Source: Peribacillus simplex NBRC 15720 = DSM 1321 (GTDB lineage: Bacteria; Bacillota; Bacilli; Bacillales; DSM-1321). From it: a DNA stretch of 64,000 bases. Shown here one piece after another: positions 18,972-27,921 of this stretch (within the stretch, counting starts at the first letter, position 1; each line of letters starts with the position of its first letter). A program made the translations under genes and the position numbers. Location of the stretch: positions 1,961,501-2,025,500 of the forward strand of contig NZ_CP017704.1 in the NCBI RefSeq assembly GCF_002243645.1, in the 5' to 3' direction. Under the pieces are notes generated by a model. The model was not told the DNA's origin. It ran no database searches and saw only the letters and a list, made by a program, of their open reading frames with translations.

Positions 18972-19441
18972 GCTGTCGCACTCCTTTTGAGGGGTTCAAT
19001 CATTTTGTTTATAGATTTTGTTTTTAGCCAACATTCTATACATTTCAATCCGATTTCGATTTTGTAATAAATTTGTAAAGTTCAGAATATTTACTTTTCT
19101 TTTCAAATCGGTTATACTTATTTTACATTATAAAAAGGAGGCGAAATCGTTCATACCTATTAAACCTTCAGGAGGTATGCTTATCGAACAATCCATGACA
19201 CCCTTTTAAAGGATGACAGAAAACGAATTCGCCTATACTTAAATCTGATGTAAAAGGATGGTGTGACACTCTAGAATATTTTCTCAACTTTTACAAAAGC
19301 ATGATGAAAAATTTTGGAATAACTTATGAATGGTAATTTATTAATATAGAAATGACTCTGCTAAATCTAACCTGAGCAGAGTCATTTTTATGTTTTAATT
19401 TTATAAAAAGAAAGACCTCCCACATCGGAAGGCCTGCATTC
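18972..19441. other. Intergenic region with an orphan promoter and Shine-Dalgarno motifs
   Basis: About 470 bp. A plausible vegetative promoter reads on the plus strand: TTTACT (19090-19095), 17-bp spacer, TATACT (19113-19118). It is followed by AAAAGGAGGCG (19133) and CAGGAGGTATGC (19169), but neither leads to a convincing reading frame: after the second, the ATG sits directly on the motif and opens only ten codons. A hairpin terminator lies at 19351. Confidence 0.4.
19351..19390. terminator. Terminator downstream of chaA
   Basis: A 12-bp perfect stem AATGACTCTGCT / AGCAGAGTCATT followed by T residues on the plus strand and A-rich on the other side; could end transcripts from either direction. 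Confidence 0.7.
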
Positions 19442-20497
19442 TTATAATAAGTAAAATCCAATTCCCATAATGAAGTAAGCGGCCAATAAGGTAAGGCCTT
19501 CAAACCAGTTCGTTTCCCCGTCATTTGAAATCATGATCATCAGAAAGACTGCTGTAACCATTGATATCAGTTCTGGCATTGTGAAAACAAGCGGCATATG
19601 AGTTGGATACATTAACGAAATAAGTACGAGTACAGGAGCTACGAACATCGCTACTTGAAGCGTCGAACCAACGGCAATCTCCACTGCGACATCCATTTTA
19701 TTTTTATAGGCCATTATGACGGCGGACGCATGCTCTGCCGCGTTACCTACGATTGCAACGATAATGACACCGATGAATAACTCCGACCATCCGAAGGTTT
19801 CCCCTACTTCGCTGAAAGTATGGACAAGTTTTTCCGATACGTACGCAACAGCCAATGTAGCGACAGCAAGTATTATAATTGCCTTTTTTCTGCTCCACTC
19901 CGGTACTTCCTCTTCATGTTCCTCGGGTTTCTCCGTATGCTGATATACCCCGCGGTGAGTAACCAATTTAAAGAATAATGCAGCTAGGTATAATAAGATC
20001 AAAATAATGGAAATTCCGACACTTAGCGACATCGTGCTTGATTCACTCATATTTTGTGTGAATACTTCCGGTATGACGAAGGCTACAATAACTGCAAAAA
20101 TCATTAGACCGGCATTATGCCTGGCATCGAATACATTAAATTTCTGCCGTTTGTATTTAGTCCCTCCGACAAAGAATGAAAGTCCTGCCACCAACAATAA
20201 GTTTCCTAAAACGGAACCAGTCAAAGACGCCAACACGACACCCACAAGACCCGCCTTTAATGAAAAGATGGATATGATCAATTCTACTGCATTACCAAAG
20301 GTTGCATTCAACAGACCGCCAATCCTTGGTCCCATTACGATCGCTAAGCTTTCAGTGGCCCGGCCCATGAAGCCTGCAAGCGCCACGATTGTTAAGCAAT
20401 ATACTATGAACATGATTACACTCGGCCAATGTAATAATGACCCAATGACAGATAAAGGGACGCCTAACAGGACAAGCCCCAAAAATATTTTATTCAC
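19442..20497 (-). CDS. chaA: Calcium/proton antiporter ChaA (YfkE)
   Basis: Cation/proton exchanger of the CaCA family that extrudes Ca2+. About 11 membrane helices form two alpha-repeats with the family signatures 'GNAVELIISIFSLKAGLVGVV' and 'GNAAEHASAVIMAYKNKMDVA', each with the ion-coordinating Glu. A GTG at 20497 with GAGGAGA six bases before it gives 351 residues, exactly the B. subtilis YfkE length; the longer frame to 20539 has no ribosome binding site. An acidic loop 'TEKPEEHEEEVPEW' lies between the repeats. Flanked by yfkD and yfkF as in B. subtilis. Confidence 0.92.
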   Translation of the reverse strand: MNKIFLGLVLLGVPLSVIGSLLHWPSVIMFIVYCLTIVALAGFMGRATESLAIVMGPRIGGLLNATFGNAVELIISIFSLKAGLVGVVLASLTGSVLGNLLLVAGLSFFVGGTKYKRQKFNVFDARHNAGLMIFAVIVAFVIPEVFTQNMSESSTMSLSVGISIILILLYLAALFFKLVTHRGVYQHTEKPEEHEEEVPEWSRKKAIIILAVATLAVAYVSEKLVHTFSEVGETFGWSELFIGVIIVAIVGNAAEHASAVIMAYKNKMDVAVEIAVGSTLQVAMFVAPVLVLISLMYPTHMPLVFTMPELISMVTAVFLMIMISNDGETNWFEGLTLLAAYFIMGIGFYLL

Positions 20498-20688
20498 GAT
20501 ACTTCTCCTCACAATCCTATAGTTCTTTTTATGTAACAAAAACTATCATACATAATCTTCGTGCGAAGACAAAGGAAAATTTTATCATCACTTCTTACTT
20601 GTCAATATTTACCCAAATTTCTATTGCTTAATCCTCTTCCTAAGATGTAACATCAAGAAGGTATACATTTCTTAGGAGACATGATTTT

Positions 20689-21855
20689 ATGAATAATAAA
20701 TTGCTTTTTAGCGTTTTAATCTTAATTGTCGGCATATCGGGGTTTTCTCAAGGGATGCTTCTGCCGATCATTGCCATCATTTTTGAAAATGACGGAATTA
20801 GCTCATCCCTAAACGGGTTCCATGCAGCCTCCCTTTATATTGGAATTCTGTTGATTTCTCCTTTTATGGAAGCCCCACTCCGTAAATACGGGTATAAGCC
20901 ATTGATATTATTTGGCGGGATAACGGTCATTGTATCACTTGCCTTATTTCCTGTTTGGAAATCATTCTGGTTTTGGTTCGTACTGCGTTTCTTCATTGGA
21001 ATCGGCGATCATACACTTCACTTTGCTACCCAGACATGGATCACTGCCATTTCACCAATAGCAAAGCGCGGAAGGAATCTTGCCATTTATGGACTTTTCT
21101 TCAGTCTTGGCTTCATGGTTGGCCCGCTGATGACGAAACTTCTCGAGATTAATCAGGCTTTGCCTTTCATCATCACATCCATACTTAGCCTTCTAACTTG
21201 GTCCACTGTTTTCCTTATTAGAAATGAGCTTCCTGAACAAGATGATTCTGAAAGCACATCATTCCTTGGCACACTCAAAAGGTTTACAAAAGTGAGCCGC
21301 ATAGCTTGGGTCGCTTTTTTACTTCCTTTCACATTTGGCGTGCTTGAAGCATCATTGAATAGCAATTTCCCTGTATTCGCCCTGCGCTCCGGAATCGATT
21401 TAACCGCAGTATCCATCATCATTCCGGCATTTTCTGCGGGGACTTTGCTTACACAGATTCCCTTGGGGATGATCAGTGACCGCTTTGGCAGGCGAAAGAC
21501 CTTGCTGACGATCCTTTTTTCAGGGTTTACCATATTCACTCTTGCAGGGATTTACTCCTTTTCAGTGCTTGGCATTTTCATCTGCTTTATGTTTGGCGGA
21601 ATGATGGTTGGTTCCACTTTCTCGCTGGGAATCAGTTATATGGCAGATCTTTTGCCTCGAAACCTATTACCTGCTGGAAATTTATTATGCAGTATTTTCT
21701 TTAGTCTCGGCAGCATCGGCGGTCCATTCTTTGGCGGCCTGGTTATTGAACATATACAAGGTGGAAATTTTTTCTACATGATCAGTATCATGCTTTTCCT
21801 TGTCTTCATTTCATTGGCTTTGTTTAAGGAGAAAATGCCTGCTTCAGTTATGTAA
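20689..21855 (+). CDS. yfkF: Major facilitator superfamily transporter YfkF
   Basis: A 388-residue, 12-helix MFS protein; 'GMISDRFGRRKTLL' is the loop 8-9 variant of the MFS signature. The substrate is unknown; YfkF of B. subtilis is grouped with drug-efflux-like permeases. AGGAGAC lies upstream of the ATG at 20689. It is divergent from chaA with 190 bp between, an order conserved in B. subtilis. Confidence 0.85.
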   Translation: MNNKLLFSVLILIVGISGFSQGMLLPIIAIIFENDGISSSLNGFHAASLYIGILLISPFMEAPLRKYGYKPLILFGGITVIVSLALFPVWKSFWFWFVLRFFIGIGDHTLHFATQTWITAISPIAKRGRNLAIYGLFFSLGFMVGPLMTKLLEINQALPFIITSILSLLTWSTVFLIRNELPEQDDSESTSFLGTLKRFTKVSRIAWVAFLLPFTFGVLEASLNSNFPVFALRSGIDLTAVSIIIPAFSAGTLLTQIPLGMISDRFGRRKTLLTILFSGFTIFTLAGIYSFSVLGIFICFMFGGMMVGSTFSLGISYMADLLPRNLLPAGNLLCSIFFSLGSIGGPFFGGLVIEHIQGGNFFYMISIMLFLVFISLALFKEKMPASVM

Positions 21856-21956
21856 TATAGTTTATTATCTGGACTACTTCTTTTATTATTCAATTTGAAC
21901 GGTATTTATCAATAGTGACTATATTGGATAGGCGATACTTTATATTTTTTACTAGA

Positions 21957-21971
21957 TTAGAATCATTATTC
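21957..21971. promoter_or_regulatory. Putative PerR box 1 upstream of pfeT
   Basis: TTAGAATCATTATTC matches the PerR consensus TTATAATNATTATAA at 11 of 14 specified positions. Confidence 0.55.
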
Positions 21972-21997
21972 TTTATTTCTGAATAAGATATGTGGTA

Positions 21998-22012
21998 TTA
22001 TAATAATAACAA
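21998..22012. promoter_or_regulatory. Putative PerR box 2 upstream of pfeT
   Basis: TTATAATAATAACAA matches TTATAATNATTATAA at 12 of 14 specified positions and lies 41 bp from box 1. Confidence 0.6.
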
Positions 22013-22133
22013 AAGGGACATCAAGTTTATAAACCTTTGAAAACATTGCTGTCATCGCAATTACGGTGGCAGCTTTCATATTTTATCCAGAGAAATGACG
22101 TTGATTATCTTTCTCAATTAGATATCATACAAA

Positions 22134-22148
22134 TGATAATCTATATCA
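22134..22148. promoter_or_regulatory. Putative Fur box upstream of pfeT
   Basis: TGATAATCTATATCA matches the 7-1-7 Fur consensus TGATAATNATTATCA at 12 of 14 specified positions. It lies 38 bp before the chosen start codon. Confidence 0.5.
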
Positions 22149-22185
22149 TTTACACAAAATAGAGAAGAATGTGGGAGGGAATCTT

Positions 22186-24105
22186 ATGACTACAGATACT
22201 AAACATTTAACCCAACCGGCTACATGCAAAACCTCTTGGTTGGAAAAAGCCAAACCTCATCTAGAACTTATTGCTGCATTATTCAGCGGATTATTAATAG
22301 TATTGGGCTGGGCCCTTTCAAAGAACGGAATGGAGTCCACTTCCATTGTCATATACTTAGCCTCTTTCTTGATTGGAGGATATGCCAAGGCAAAAGAAGG
22401 CATAGAAGATACGATTGCCGACCGGGAATTGAATGTTGAGATGCTGATGATTTTTGCGGCCATCGGTTCTGCGGTCATCGGATACTGGACGGAAGGTGCC
22501 ATTTTGATTTTCATCTTCGCTTTAAGCGGTGCCCTTGAGACATACACGATGAATAAAAGCCATAAAGAAATCTCGGCACTTATGGACTTACAGCCTGAGG
22601 AAGCACTGCGCATCACAAACGGATATGAAGAAACCGTATCCGTTTCACAGCTGCATGTCGGGGATCTGATTTTAGTGAAACCAGGTGAGAGAGTTCCTTC
22701 AGATGGGAAAATCACAGACGGCCGTACCAATATCGATGAAGCCGCCATCACTGGCGAATCCATACCAGTAAGTAAATCATTGGATGATGAAGTTTTTGCC
22801 GGAACGGTTAATCTCCGTGGTACGATTACCGTGGAAATCACCAAACCAGCAAGTGAAACATTATTTCAAAAAATCATCACCCTCGTTCAATCCGCTCAAA
22901 GTGAAAAGTCCCCTTCCCAGCTGTTCATTGAACGGTTTGAAGGGACTTATGTAAAAGTGGTTTTGACGGTTGTCGGCTTAATGATGTTCGTACCCCATTT
23001 CATATTGGGGTGGAGTTGGACCGAAACATTCTACAGAGCGATGATCCTGCTCGTTGTCGCTTCTCCTTGTGCACTTGTGGCCTCTATTATGCCGGCAACA
23101 CTTTCTGCCATTTCAAATGGTGCTCGTCATGGCATCTTATTTAAAGGCGGCATCCATCTTGAGAATCTAGGTAACCTGCAGGCAATTGCTTTAGATAAAA
23201 CCGGTACATTGACAAAAGGAAAACCGGAGGTAACGGATGTCATTATCCGCGAAGATTTAAACGAAGAAGATTTCTTATTTCATATTGCATCTGTTGAAAA
23301 TTATTCGAATCACCCTTTGGCAACATCGATCGTACGTTATGCCAAAACGAAATTGCAAAAGGACCTCATTAAACCGGATAACATGGAAGATATCTCAGGT
23401 AATGGGGTTCAAGCATACATCAATGGCGTGCTTTGGCAAGTCGGAAAAGCTGATTTCGTTGGTCGCAGTGAAGCAGAACGATTCCAAAATGGCATTGCAC
23501 TGACATTGGCTGAACAAGGTAAGACAATCGTTTATGCAAAAGATGATCAAGGGATTGCCGGTATACTCACTTTGAAAGATGTCGTGCGTGAAGAAACCGT
23601 TACAGCCATCGAAGCTTTGAGAAATGAGGGCATCCATACCGTCATGCTGACAGGTGATGGTGAAAAAACCGCTAAAGCGATTGCGTCGGAAAGCCATATT
23701 GATGCATATATTGCCGAATGCCTACCAGAAACCAAAGTAACGGAAGTGAAAAGGCTGAAAGAACATTTTGGCACTGTAGCAATGGTTGGGGATGGCATCA
23801 ATGATGCACCTGCATTAGCAACAGCATCTGTCGGAATTGCAATGGGCGAAGGCACGGATGTTGCCTTGGAGACAGCGGATGTTGTTCTGATGAAAAATGA
23901 CCTGCCGCGCATCGCGGAAGCAGTCAAATTATCCAAGAAGATGAATCGAATCATTAAACAAAACGTCATCTTTTCAATTTCGGTCATCATGATCCTGATA
24001 GCATCCAATTTCCTTCAATTCCTAGACCTCCCATATGGCGTCATTGGCCATGAAGGAAGTACAATTCTCGTTATACTGAACAGCTTAAGACTTTTGAGAA
24101 ACTAA
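22186..24105 (+). CDS. pfeT: P1B-type metal-efflux ATPase PfeT (ZosA)
   Basis: ATP-driven membrane pump of the P1B-4 group; the B. subtilis homologue exports Fe2+ and was earlier named ZosA. The protein shows the P1B-4 membrane motif 'SPCALVAS' (SPC, not CPC), the actuator 'ITGESIPVSK', the phosphorylation site 'DKTGTLTKG' and the hinge 'VGDGINDAPALA'; there is no N-terminal metal-binding domain. The ATG at 22186 follows GGGAGGGA, giving 639 residues (B. subtilis 637). Upstream PerR-like and Fur-like boxes agree with the known dual control of pfeT by PerR (repression) and Fur (activation). Confidence 0.9.
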   Translation: MTTDTKHLTQPATCKTSWLEKAKPHLELIAALFSGLLIVLGWALSKNGMESTSIVIYLASFLIGGYAKAKEGIEDTIADRELNVEMLMIFAAIGSAVIGYWTEGAILIFIFALSGALETYTMNKSHKEISALMDLQPEEALRITNGYEETVSVSQLHVGDLILVKPGERVPSDGKITDGRTNIDEAAITGESIPVSKSLDDEVFAGTVNLRGTITVEITKPASETLFQKIITLVQSAQSEKSPSQLFIERFEGTYVKVVLTVVGLMMFVPHFILGWSWTETFYRAMILLVVASPCALVASIMPATLSAISNGARHGILFKGGIHLENLGNLQAIALDKTGTLTKGKPEVTDVIIREDLNEEDFLFHIASVENYSNHPLATSIVRYAKTKLQKDLIKPDNMEDISGNGVQAYINGVLWQVGKADFVGRSEAERFQNGIALTLAEQGKTIVYAKDDQGIAGILTLKDVVREETVTAIEALRNEGIHTVMLTGDGEKTAKAIASESHIDAYIAECLPETKVTEVKRLKEHFGTVAMVGDGINDAPALATASVGIAMGEGTDVALETADVVLMKNDLPRIAEAVKLSKKMNRIIKQNVIFSISVIMILIASNFLQFLDLPYGVIGHEGSTILVILNSLRLLRN

Positions 24106-24115
24106 ACATGAAAAA

Positions 24116-24140
24116 GGAGCCTACCAAGGCTCCCTTTTTT
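24116..24140 (+). terminator. Terminator of pfeT
   Basis: Stem GGAGCC / GGCTCC followed by a long T run, 10 bp after the stop codon. Confidence 0.85.
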
Positions 24141-24154
24141 TATGATATTTTCAT

Positions 24155-24253
24155 TTAGTGATATCCGTTCTTACCGTTTGCAGAACCTGATGTTTTATGG
24201 TTCGAACCTTTATTTTTTCCTTTTTGCTTTGTGCTGCCATCCTTTTTACTCAT
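24155..24253 (-). CDS. Small basic hydrophilic peptide, 32 residues
   Basis: On the minus strand the ATG at 24253 is preceded by GAGGAGGAG at 7-base spacing, and the frame ends with TAA at 24155. The peptide 'MSKKDGSTKQKGKNKGSNHK' and on is almost entirely Lys, Gly, Ser, Asn and ends '...NGKNGYH'. Its composition is reminiscent of small spore-associated or disordered peptides of Bacillus, but I cannot assign a family. Coding evidence is the excellent ribosome binding site and position between genes. Confidence 0.6.
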   Translation of the reverse strand: MSKKDGSTKQKGKNKGSNHKTSGSANGKNGYH

Positions 24254-24339
24254 GAAAGAACTCCTCCTCTTCTAAAGTTGTTATTTCTTGAATAGTATCC
24301 GCAGCATGTCAGTTTGCTATTACGGGAACTCCAGGAAGC

Positions 24340-25179
24340 TCATACACATTCTGGTTTTTCCCTTTCACTTATGAGCGCATTTATTTCCCCGCCCAGTATG
24401 ATGATGAGTCCTGATAAATAAAACCAGATCATTAATACGATTATACCGCCAAGACTTCCATATGTTGCGGAATAATTTGCGAAGTTCTCCACATAAAAAG
24501 AAAACAAAAAGGAAGCAAGACTCCATCCTGCCGTTGCAAAGATAGCTCCAGGCATTACGGTTATGCATTTCAGCTTTATGTTTGGCGCAATCCAATAAAG
24601 GATGGTGAACACAATTAAAAATACAAGCGTACTGATCACCCAGCGAAGTTGGTTCCAAATCGTAAGAAACTCATCGGATTGTCCAATTTCGGCAAATAGG
24701 AATACTCCGATCTGTTTTCCGAATACCGGCAGCAATAAAACGACAATAAAAACAAAAATCATCGCTAAAGTAAGAAGAATCGACATTCCCCGGGAAATAA
24801 AGAAAGTTCGACTTTCTTTTACACCATATGCATGGTTAAATGCTTTAATGATTGCATTCATCCCATTTGAGGCCGACCATATCGTTCCAATGACACCAAA
24901 CGACAATAAAGTCCCGTTCGCTTCCATCACTTCAGATAGGTTTGCCTCAATGATATTCATCGAATCGTCAGGCGCATATGTACGGACGGTGTTTAATATA
25001 TCTTCTTGGGAAAATGGCAGATAGGCCAATAAAGTGAATAAAAAAATAAGTAACGGAAATAGGGAAAGTAAGAAGAAATAAGACAGCTGTGCGGCAAGCC
25101 CCGACACATCATCCACATGTAACCGTTTTATGAATGTCTTGAAGAATGAGCCTTTCAGCCATTCTTTTTTATTGGCCAT
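24340..25179 (-). CDS. yfkH: YihY/BrkB family membrane protein (YfkH)
   Basis: A 279-residue protein with about six membrane helices and the family motifs 'GLAAQLSYFFLLSLFPLLIFL', 'GTIWSASNGMNAIIKAFNHAY' and 'YGSLGGIIVLMIWFYLSGLIIILGGEINAL'. The family was once called ribonuclease BN by mistake; the true function is unknown, with transport or envelope roles suggested. GGGTGGAGG precedes the ATG. It follows the YtxH-like gene by 16 bp in the same unit. A second family member is at 39474. Confidence 0.88.
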   Translation of the reverse strand: MANKKEWLKGSFFKTFIKRLHVDDVSGLAAQLSYFFLLSLFPLLIFLFTLLAYLPFSQEDILNTVRTYAPDDSMNIIEANLSEVMEANGTLLSFGVIGTIWSASNGMNAIIKAFNHAYGVKESRTFFISRGMSILLTLAMIFVFIVVLLLPVFGKQIGVFLFAEIGQSDEFLTIWNQLRWVISTLVFLIVFTILYWIAPNIKLKCITVMPGAIFATAGWSLASFLFSFYVENFANYSATYGSLGGIIVLMIWFYLSGLIIILGGEINALISEREKPECV

Positions 25180-25195
25180 ACCTCCACCCCATTTT

Positions 25196-25588
25196 CTAAT
25201 TTAAGGAATTACGTTCCTGTTGACTTGAAGACGACTCTTCTTCCTCTGCAGCAAAAACTTCCTTCGTCTCCATCACCACTTGGGCAACTTGCGATGGAAT
25301 GTCTTTCATTTCCTCCACCTTTTGGGAAATGAAGGATACATCATCGGAAATTTTTTCAACAGTGGAACGGACCTTAGATGATGTTTCACTTACTTGTTTA
25401 AGCACCCCATTGGGATTCTTCACGAATTCTTTCATATTACTCATGCAGCTTCTGCTGTTTTCCAATACAGAATTACGCGTATCCTTATCAAAAAGGCTTA
25501 TCGCAGCCCCAGCTAACGCCCCAATAAAGACCGCTTGCATAAATTTACTTTTCTTGGCACACTTATATTCTTCTCGAATGTTGCTCAT
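25196..25588 (-). CDS. YtxH-like protein
   Basis: A 130-residue protein with one hydrophobic segment near the N-terminus ('FMQAVFIGALAGAAISLF', residues ~16-33) followed by 'DKDTR' and a long predicted helix/coiled-coil ('VLKQVSETSSKVRSTVEKISDDVSFISQKVEEM'). This arrangement is that of YtxH/gas-vesicle-like small stress proteins. GGAGGAGGAG lies upstream of the ATG. It is probably co-transcribed with yfkH, which begins 16 bp later. Confidence 0.7.
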   Translation of the reverse strand: MSNIREEYKCAKKSKFMQAVFIGALAGAAISLFDKDTRNSVLENSRSCMSNMKEFVKNPNGVLKQVSETSSKVRSTVEKISDDVSFISQKVEEMKDIPSQVAQVVMETKEVFAAEEEESSSSQQERNSLN

Positions 25589-25819
25589 ATATTCTCCTCC
25601 TCCTCATATATTAGTGATGGATAATGGTAGCTATCTCCATTATACAATGTTTAAAAAAGTTTTTTCCTATCTTTTCCCAAACTCTTTCACTTTAAAACGC
25701 GGGAGATGACCAAGTGAATCGGGAATCAAGCTTCGTTTTCCACCCGAATATTCATTGACTTCTAGAGATAATCATGCAAAGATGAAAATAATTTAGGAAC
25801 GTATGAAAGGATGAGGGAA

Positions 25820-26044
25820 TTGGATTTAACGCAAAACACAGCCGAAAGTGTCGAGTTTATGATCGAAGCAATTAAGGATAAATTAAAAGTGATGAACTTC
25901 GGTGCAATCAAATCGACCCATTTTGATATTGAAATGTACGAAGAGTTGCACGATATTTATACAATGGTGATGAAAAAAACGAATTTCAGTGTCCGTGAAA
26001 TGGAAGCGATCGCTGAAGAACTTGGAAGACTGCGTAATAAGTAA
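25820..26044 (+). CDS. yfkK: DUF1128 family protein YfkK
   Basis: A 74-residue helical protein; 'VEFMIEAIKDKLKVMN..IKSTHFD' and 'YEELHDIYTMVMKKTNFSVREMEAIAEELG' are the DUF1128 signature. Function unknown. I place the start at TTG 25820: AAAGG (25806-25810) lies 9 bases upstream and the protein then begins like B. subtilis YfkK. An ATG three codons earlier (25811) abuts that ribosome binding site and is the alternative. A small terminator-like repeat follows the stop. Confidence 0.82.
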   Translation: MDLTQNTAESVEFMIEAIKDKLKVMNFGAIKSTHFDIEMYEELHDIYTMVMKKTNFSVREMEAIAEELGRLRNK

Positions 26045-26141
26045 CATTCAAATCCTCCCATACCGGTGAGGATTTTTTTCATTTTTTTTAAAATTCTGCT
26101 ACATTTGATATAGAAATTGAAAACCGACAGGAGTTGTAAGC

Positions 26142-27407
26142 ATGGTAGAAAGAAGAACGCCTATAAGTATTGCAGAAGCAGTGGAAAAAGTGATGAAGCA
26201 TAAATTAATAGGACATGTGGAACTGATTCCCCTCGAGGAAAGCCAAGACCGTTTTTTGGCTCAAGATATAGTAGCTACAAATGATGTTCCGCATTTTAAC
26301 CGCTCGCCCTATGATGGATTCGCCCTCAGGTCCAAGGATACAGCTGAAGGTTCCATAAATAACCCTCTCGAGTTCGAAGTGGTTGAAGAGTTGGCTGCGG
26401 GTATGGTATCGACTATTCCTGTACAAAAAAATCAAGTTGCAAGAATCATGACTGGAGCTCAGATGCCAGCTGAGTGTGATGCCGTAATCATGCTCGAGCT
26501 TACGAAGGAATTCGAAAAAGACGGAAAGAAGTACATATCATTTAAACGCTCACTTAAGGAAGGCGAAAACGTTTCTTTTCAAGGAGAGGATGCAAAGAAA
26601 GGCGATGTTCTTGTAAAAAAAGGAACAGCTATCAATCCAGGGATCATCGGCTTGCTGGCAACATTCGGTTATGCCGAAGTGCCAGTTGCCATGAAGCCTG
26701 TCGTCGGATTATTCGCTACGGGCTCGGAACTTCTTGATGTTAATGAACCGTTGCAGCCCGGGAAAATTCGCAACAGTAATTCACATGCCATCTCCGCCCA
26801 AATTCGGAGGGCCGGAGGAGAAGTCCGTTTTTATGGAAAGCTTAAGGACGAATTCAAATTAAGCTACGAGGCCATTTCAACTGCCTTGGAGGAAGTGGAT
26901 CTGCTCATTACAACAGGAGGAGTTTCTGTCGGTGATTTTGACCTTCTCCCGGATATTTATCAAAAAATTGGCGCTGATGTCTTATTCAACAAAGTGGCCA
27001 TGCGCCCCGGTAGCGTGACGACCGTAGCGGTATATAATAACAAATTTTTATTCGGTTTATCCGGCAATCCATCCGCCAGTTATGTCGGCTTTGAACTTTT
27101 TGCAAGACCGATCATCCGCACCATGCTGTTTTCTGAACATCCGCATTTACGAAAAGAGACGGCACAATTGGCAGAGGACTTCTTAAAACCCAACCCATTC
27201 TCACGTCTGCTTCGGACCCGATTATTTTACGAATCCGGCCAGTTGAAGGTAATTCCTAGCGGTGTGGATAAATCCAATATTACAACAAGCTTGGCAGGTG
27301 CCAATTCACTGACCGTCTTACCTGGGGGGACCCGTGGTTTCCAAACGGGAGATTTTGTGGACATCCTTCTTCTCGATGACCAAGAAGGATGCAAATGGCC
27401 TTGGTGA
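26142..27407 (+). CDS. moeA: Molybdopterin molybdenumtransferase
   Basis: Inserts molybdate into adenylated molybdopterin, the last step of molybdenum cofactor synthesis. The 421-residue protein has domain features 'DVPHFNRSPYDGFALRS', 'RIMTGAQMPAECDAVIMLE', the MoCF-type 'TTGGVSVGDFD' loop and 'LFGLSGNPSASYVGFELF', all typical of MoeA. CAGGAG precedes the ATG. The 3' end overlaps mobB by 13 bp, so the two are translationally coupled. A molybdopterin enzyme is encoded at 51.8 kb. Confidence 0.94.
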   Translation: MVERRTPISIAEAVEKVMKHKLIGHVELIPLEESQDRFLAQDIVATNDVPHFNRSPYDGFALRSKDTAEGSINNPLEFEVVEELAAGMVSTIPVQKNQVARIMTGAQMPAECDAVIMLELTKEFEKDGKKYISFKRSLKEGENVSFQGEDAKKGDVLVKKGTAINPGIIGLLATFGYAEVPVAMKPVVGLFATGSELLDVNEPLQPGKIRNSNSHAISAQIRRAGGEVRFYGKLKDEFKLSYEAISTALEEVDLLITTGGVSVGDFDLLPDIYQKIGADVLFNKVAMRPGSVTTVAVYNNKFLFGLSGNPSASYVGFELFARPIIRTMLFSEHPHLRKETAQLAEDFLKPNPFSRLLRTRLFYESGQLKVIPSGVDKSNITTSLAGANSLTVLPGGTRGFQTGDFVDILLLDDQEGCKWPW

Positions 27408-27910
27408 AGCCCTTTATTTTTCAGGTGGTTGGCTACCAAAATAGAGGAAAAACGACCTTCATAACGAATATTATCAAAAAGCTTCGTGCAGCAAAATTAG
27501 AGACAGCCGTATTAAAACATCATGGACATGGCGGAAAACCAGATGTCACTGGCATGAAGGATTCCAATAAACACTTTCAGGCAGGGGCGGCCGCTTCACT
27601 TGTTGAAGGAGATGGAACGATCGAGTTGCTCGGCAATTTCAAAGGGGAAGCCTCTATCACTGAGCTGATTCAATTACTGTGTCTATTTCTCCCTGATGTG
27701 ATTTTAATTGAAGGTTATAAGCAGGAGGACTTTCCTAAGGTCATTTTAATCAAAGAAGAAAGTGACCTTCTGTTATTGGAACATCTTACTAATGTCAAAG
27801 CTGCGGTGGCTTGGCCTGAATGCCTGGAACGAACCAGGAATCATGCTTCAGTACCCGTCTTCCCTTTGGATTCGGATCAATTCATTGCATGGTTTTTAGA
27901 ACAAATATGA
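27395..27910 (+). CDS. mobB: Molybdopterin-guanine dinucleotide biosynthesis adaptor MobB
   Basis: GTP-binding adaptor that helps attach GMP to molybdopterin. The P-loop is 'GYQNRGKTTFI' near the N-terminus and 'LKHHGHGGKPDVTGMKDSNKHFQAGA' is the MobB motif. The ATG at 27395 has AGAAGGA at proper spacing; another ATG two codons earlier is possible. It overlaps moeA. No mobA is in view. Confidence 0.92.
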   Translation: MALVKPFIFQVVGYQNRGKTTFITNIIKKLRAAKLETAVLKHHGHGGKPDVTGMKDSNKHFQAGAAASLVEGDGTIELLGNFKGEASITELIQLLCLFLPDVILIEGYKQEDFPKVILIKEESDLLLLEHLTNVKAAVAWPECLERTRNHASVPVFPLDSDQFIAWFLEQI

Positions 27911-27921
27911 AGGAGTGCACA

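Noticed and set aside
19018-19209. 63-codon plus-strand frame upstream of chaA
   Set aside because: Start lies before the promoter-like element, has no ribosome binding site and the peptide is low-complexity.
20007-20522. 171-codon plus-strand frame inside chaA
   Set aside because: Complement of a well-supported membrane antiporter gene; no ribosome binding site.
23547-24008. Long minus-strand frame inside pfeT
   Set aside because: Antisense shadow of conserved ATPase motifs.
24602-25024. 140-codon plus-strand frame within yfkH
   Set aside because: Antisense to a conserved family protein with no start signals.
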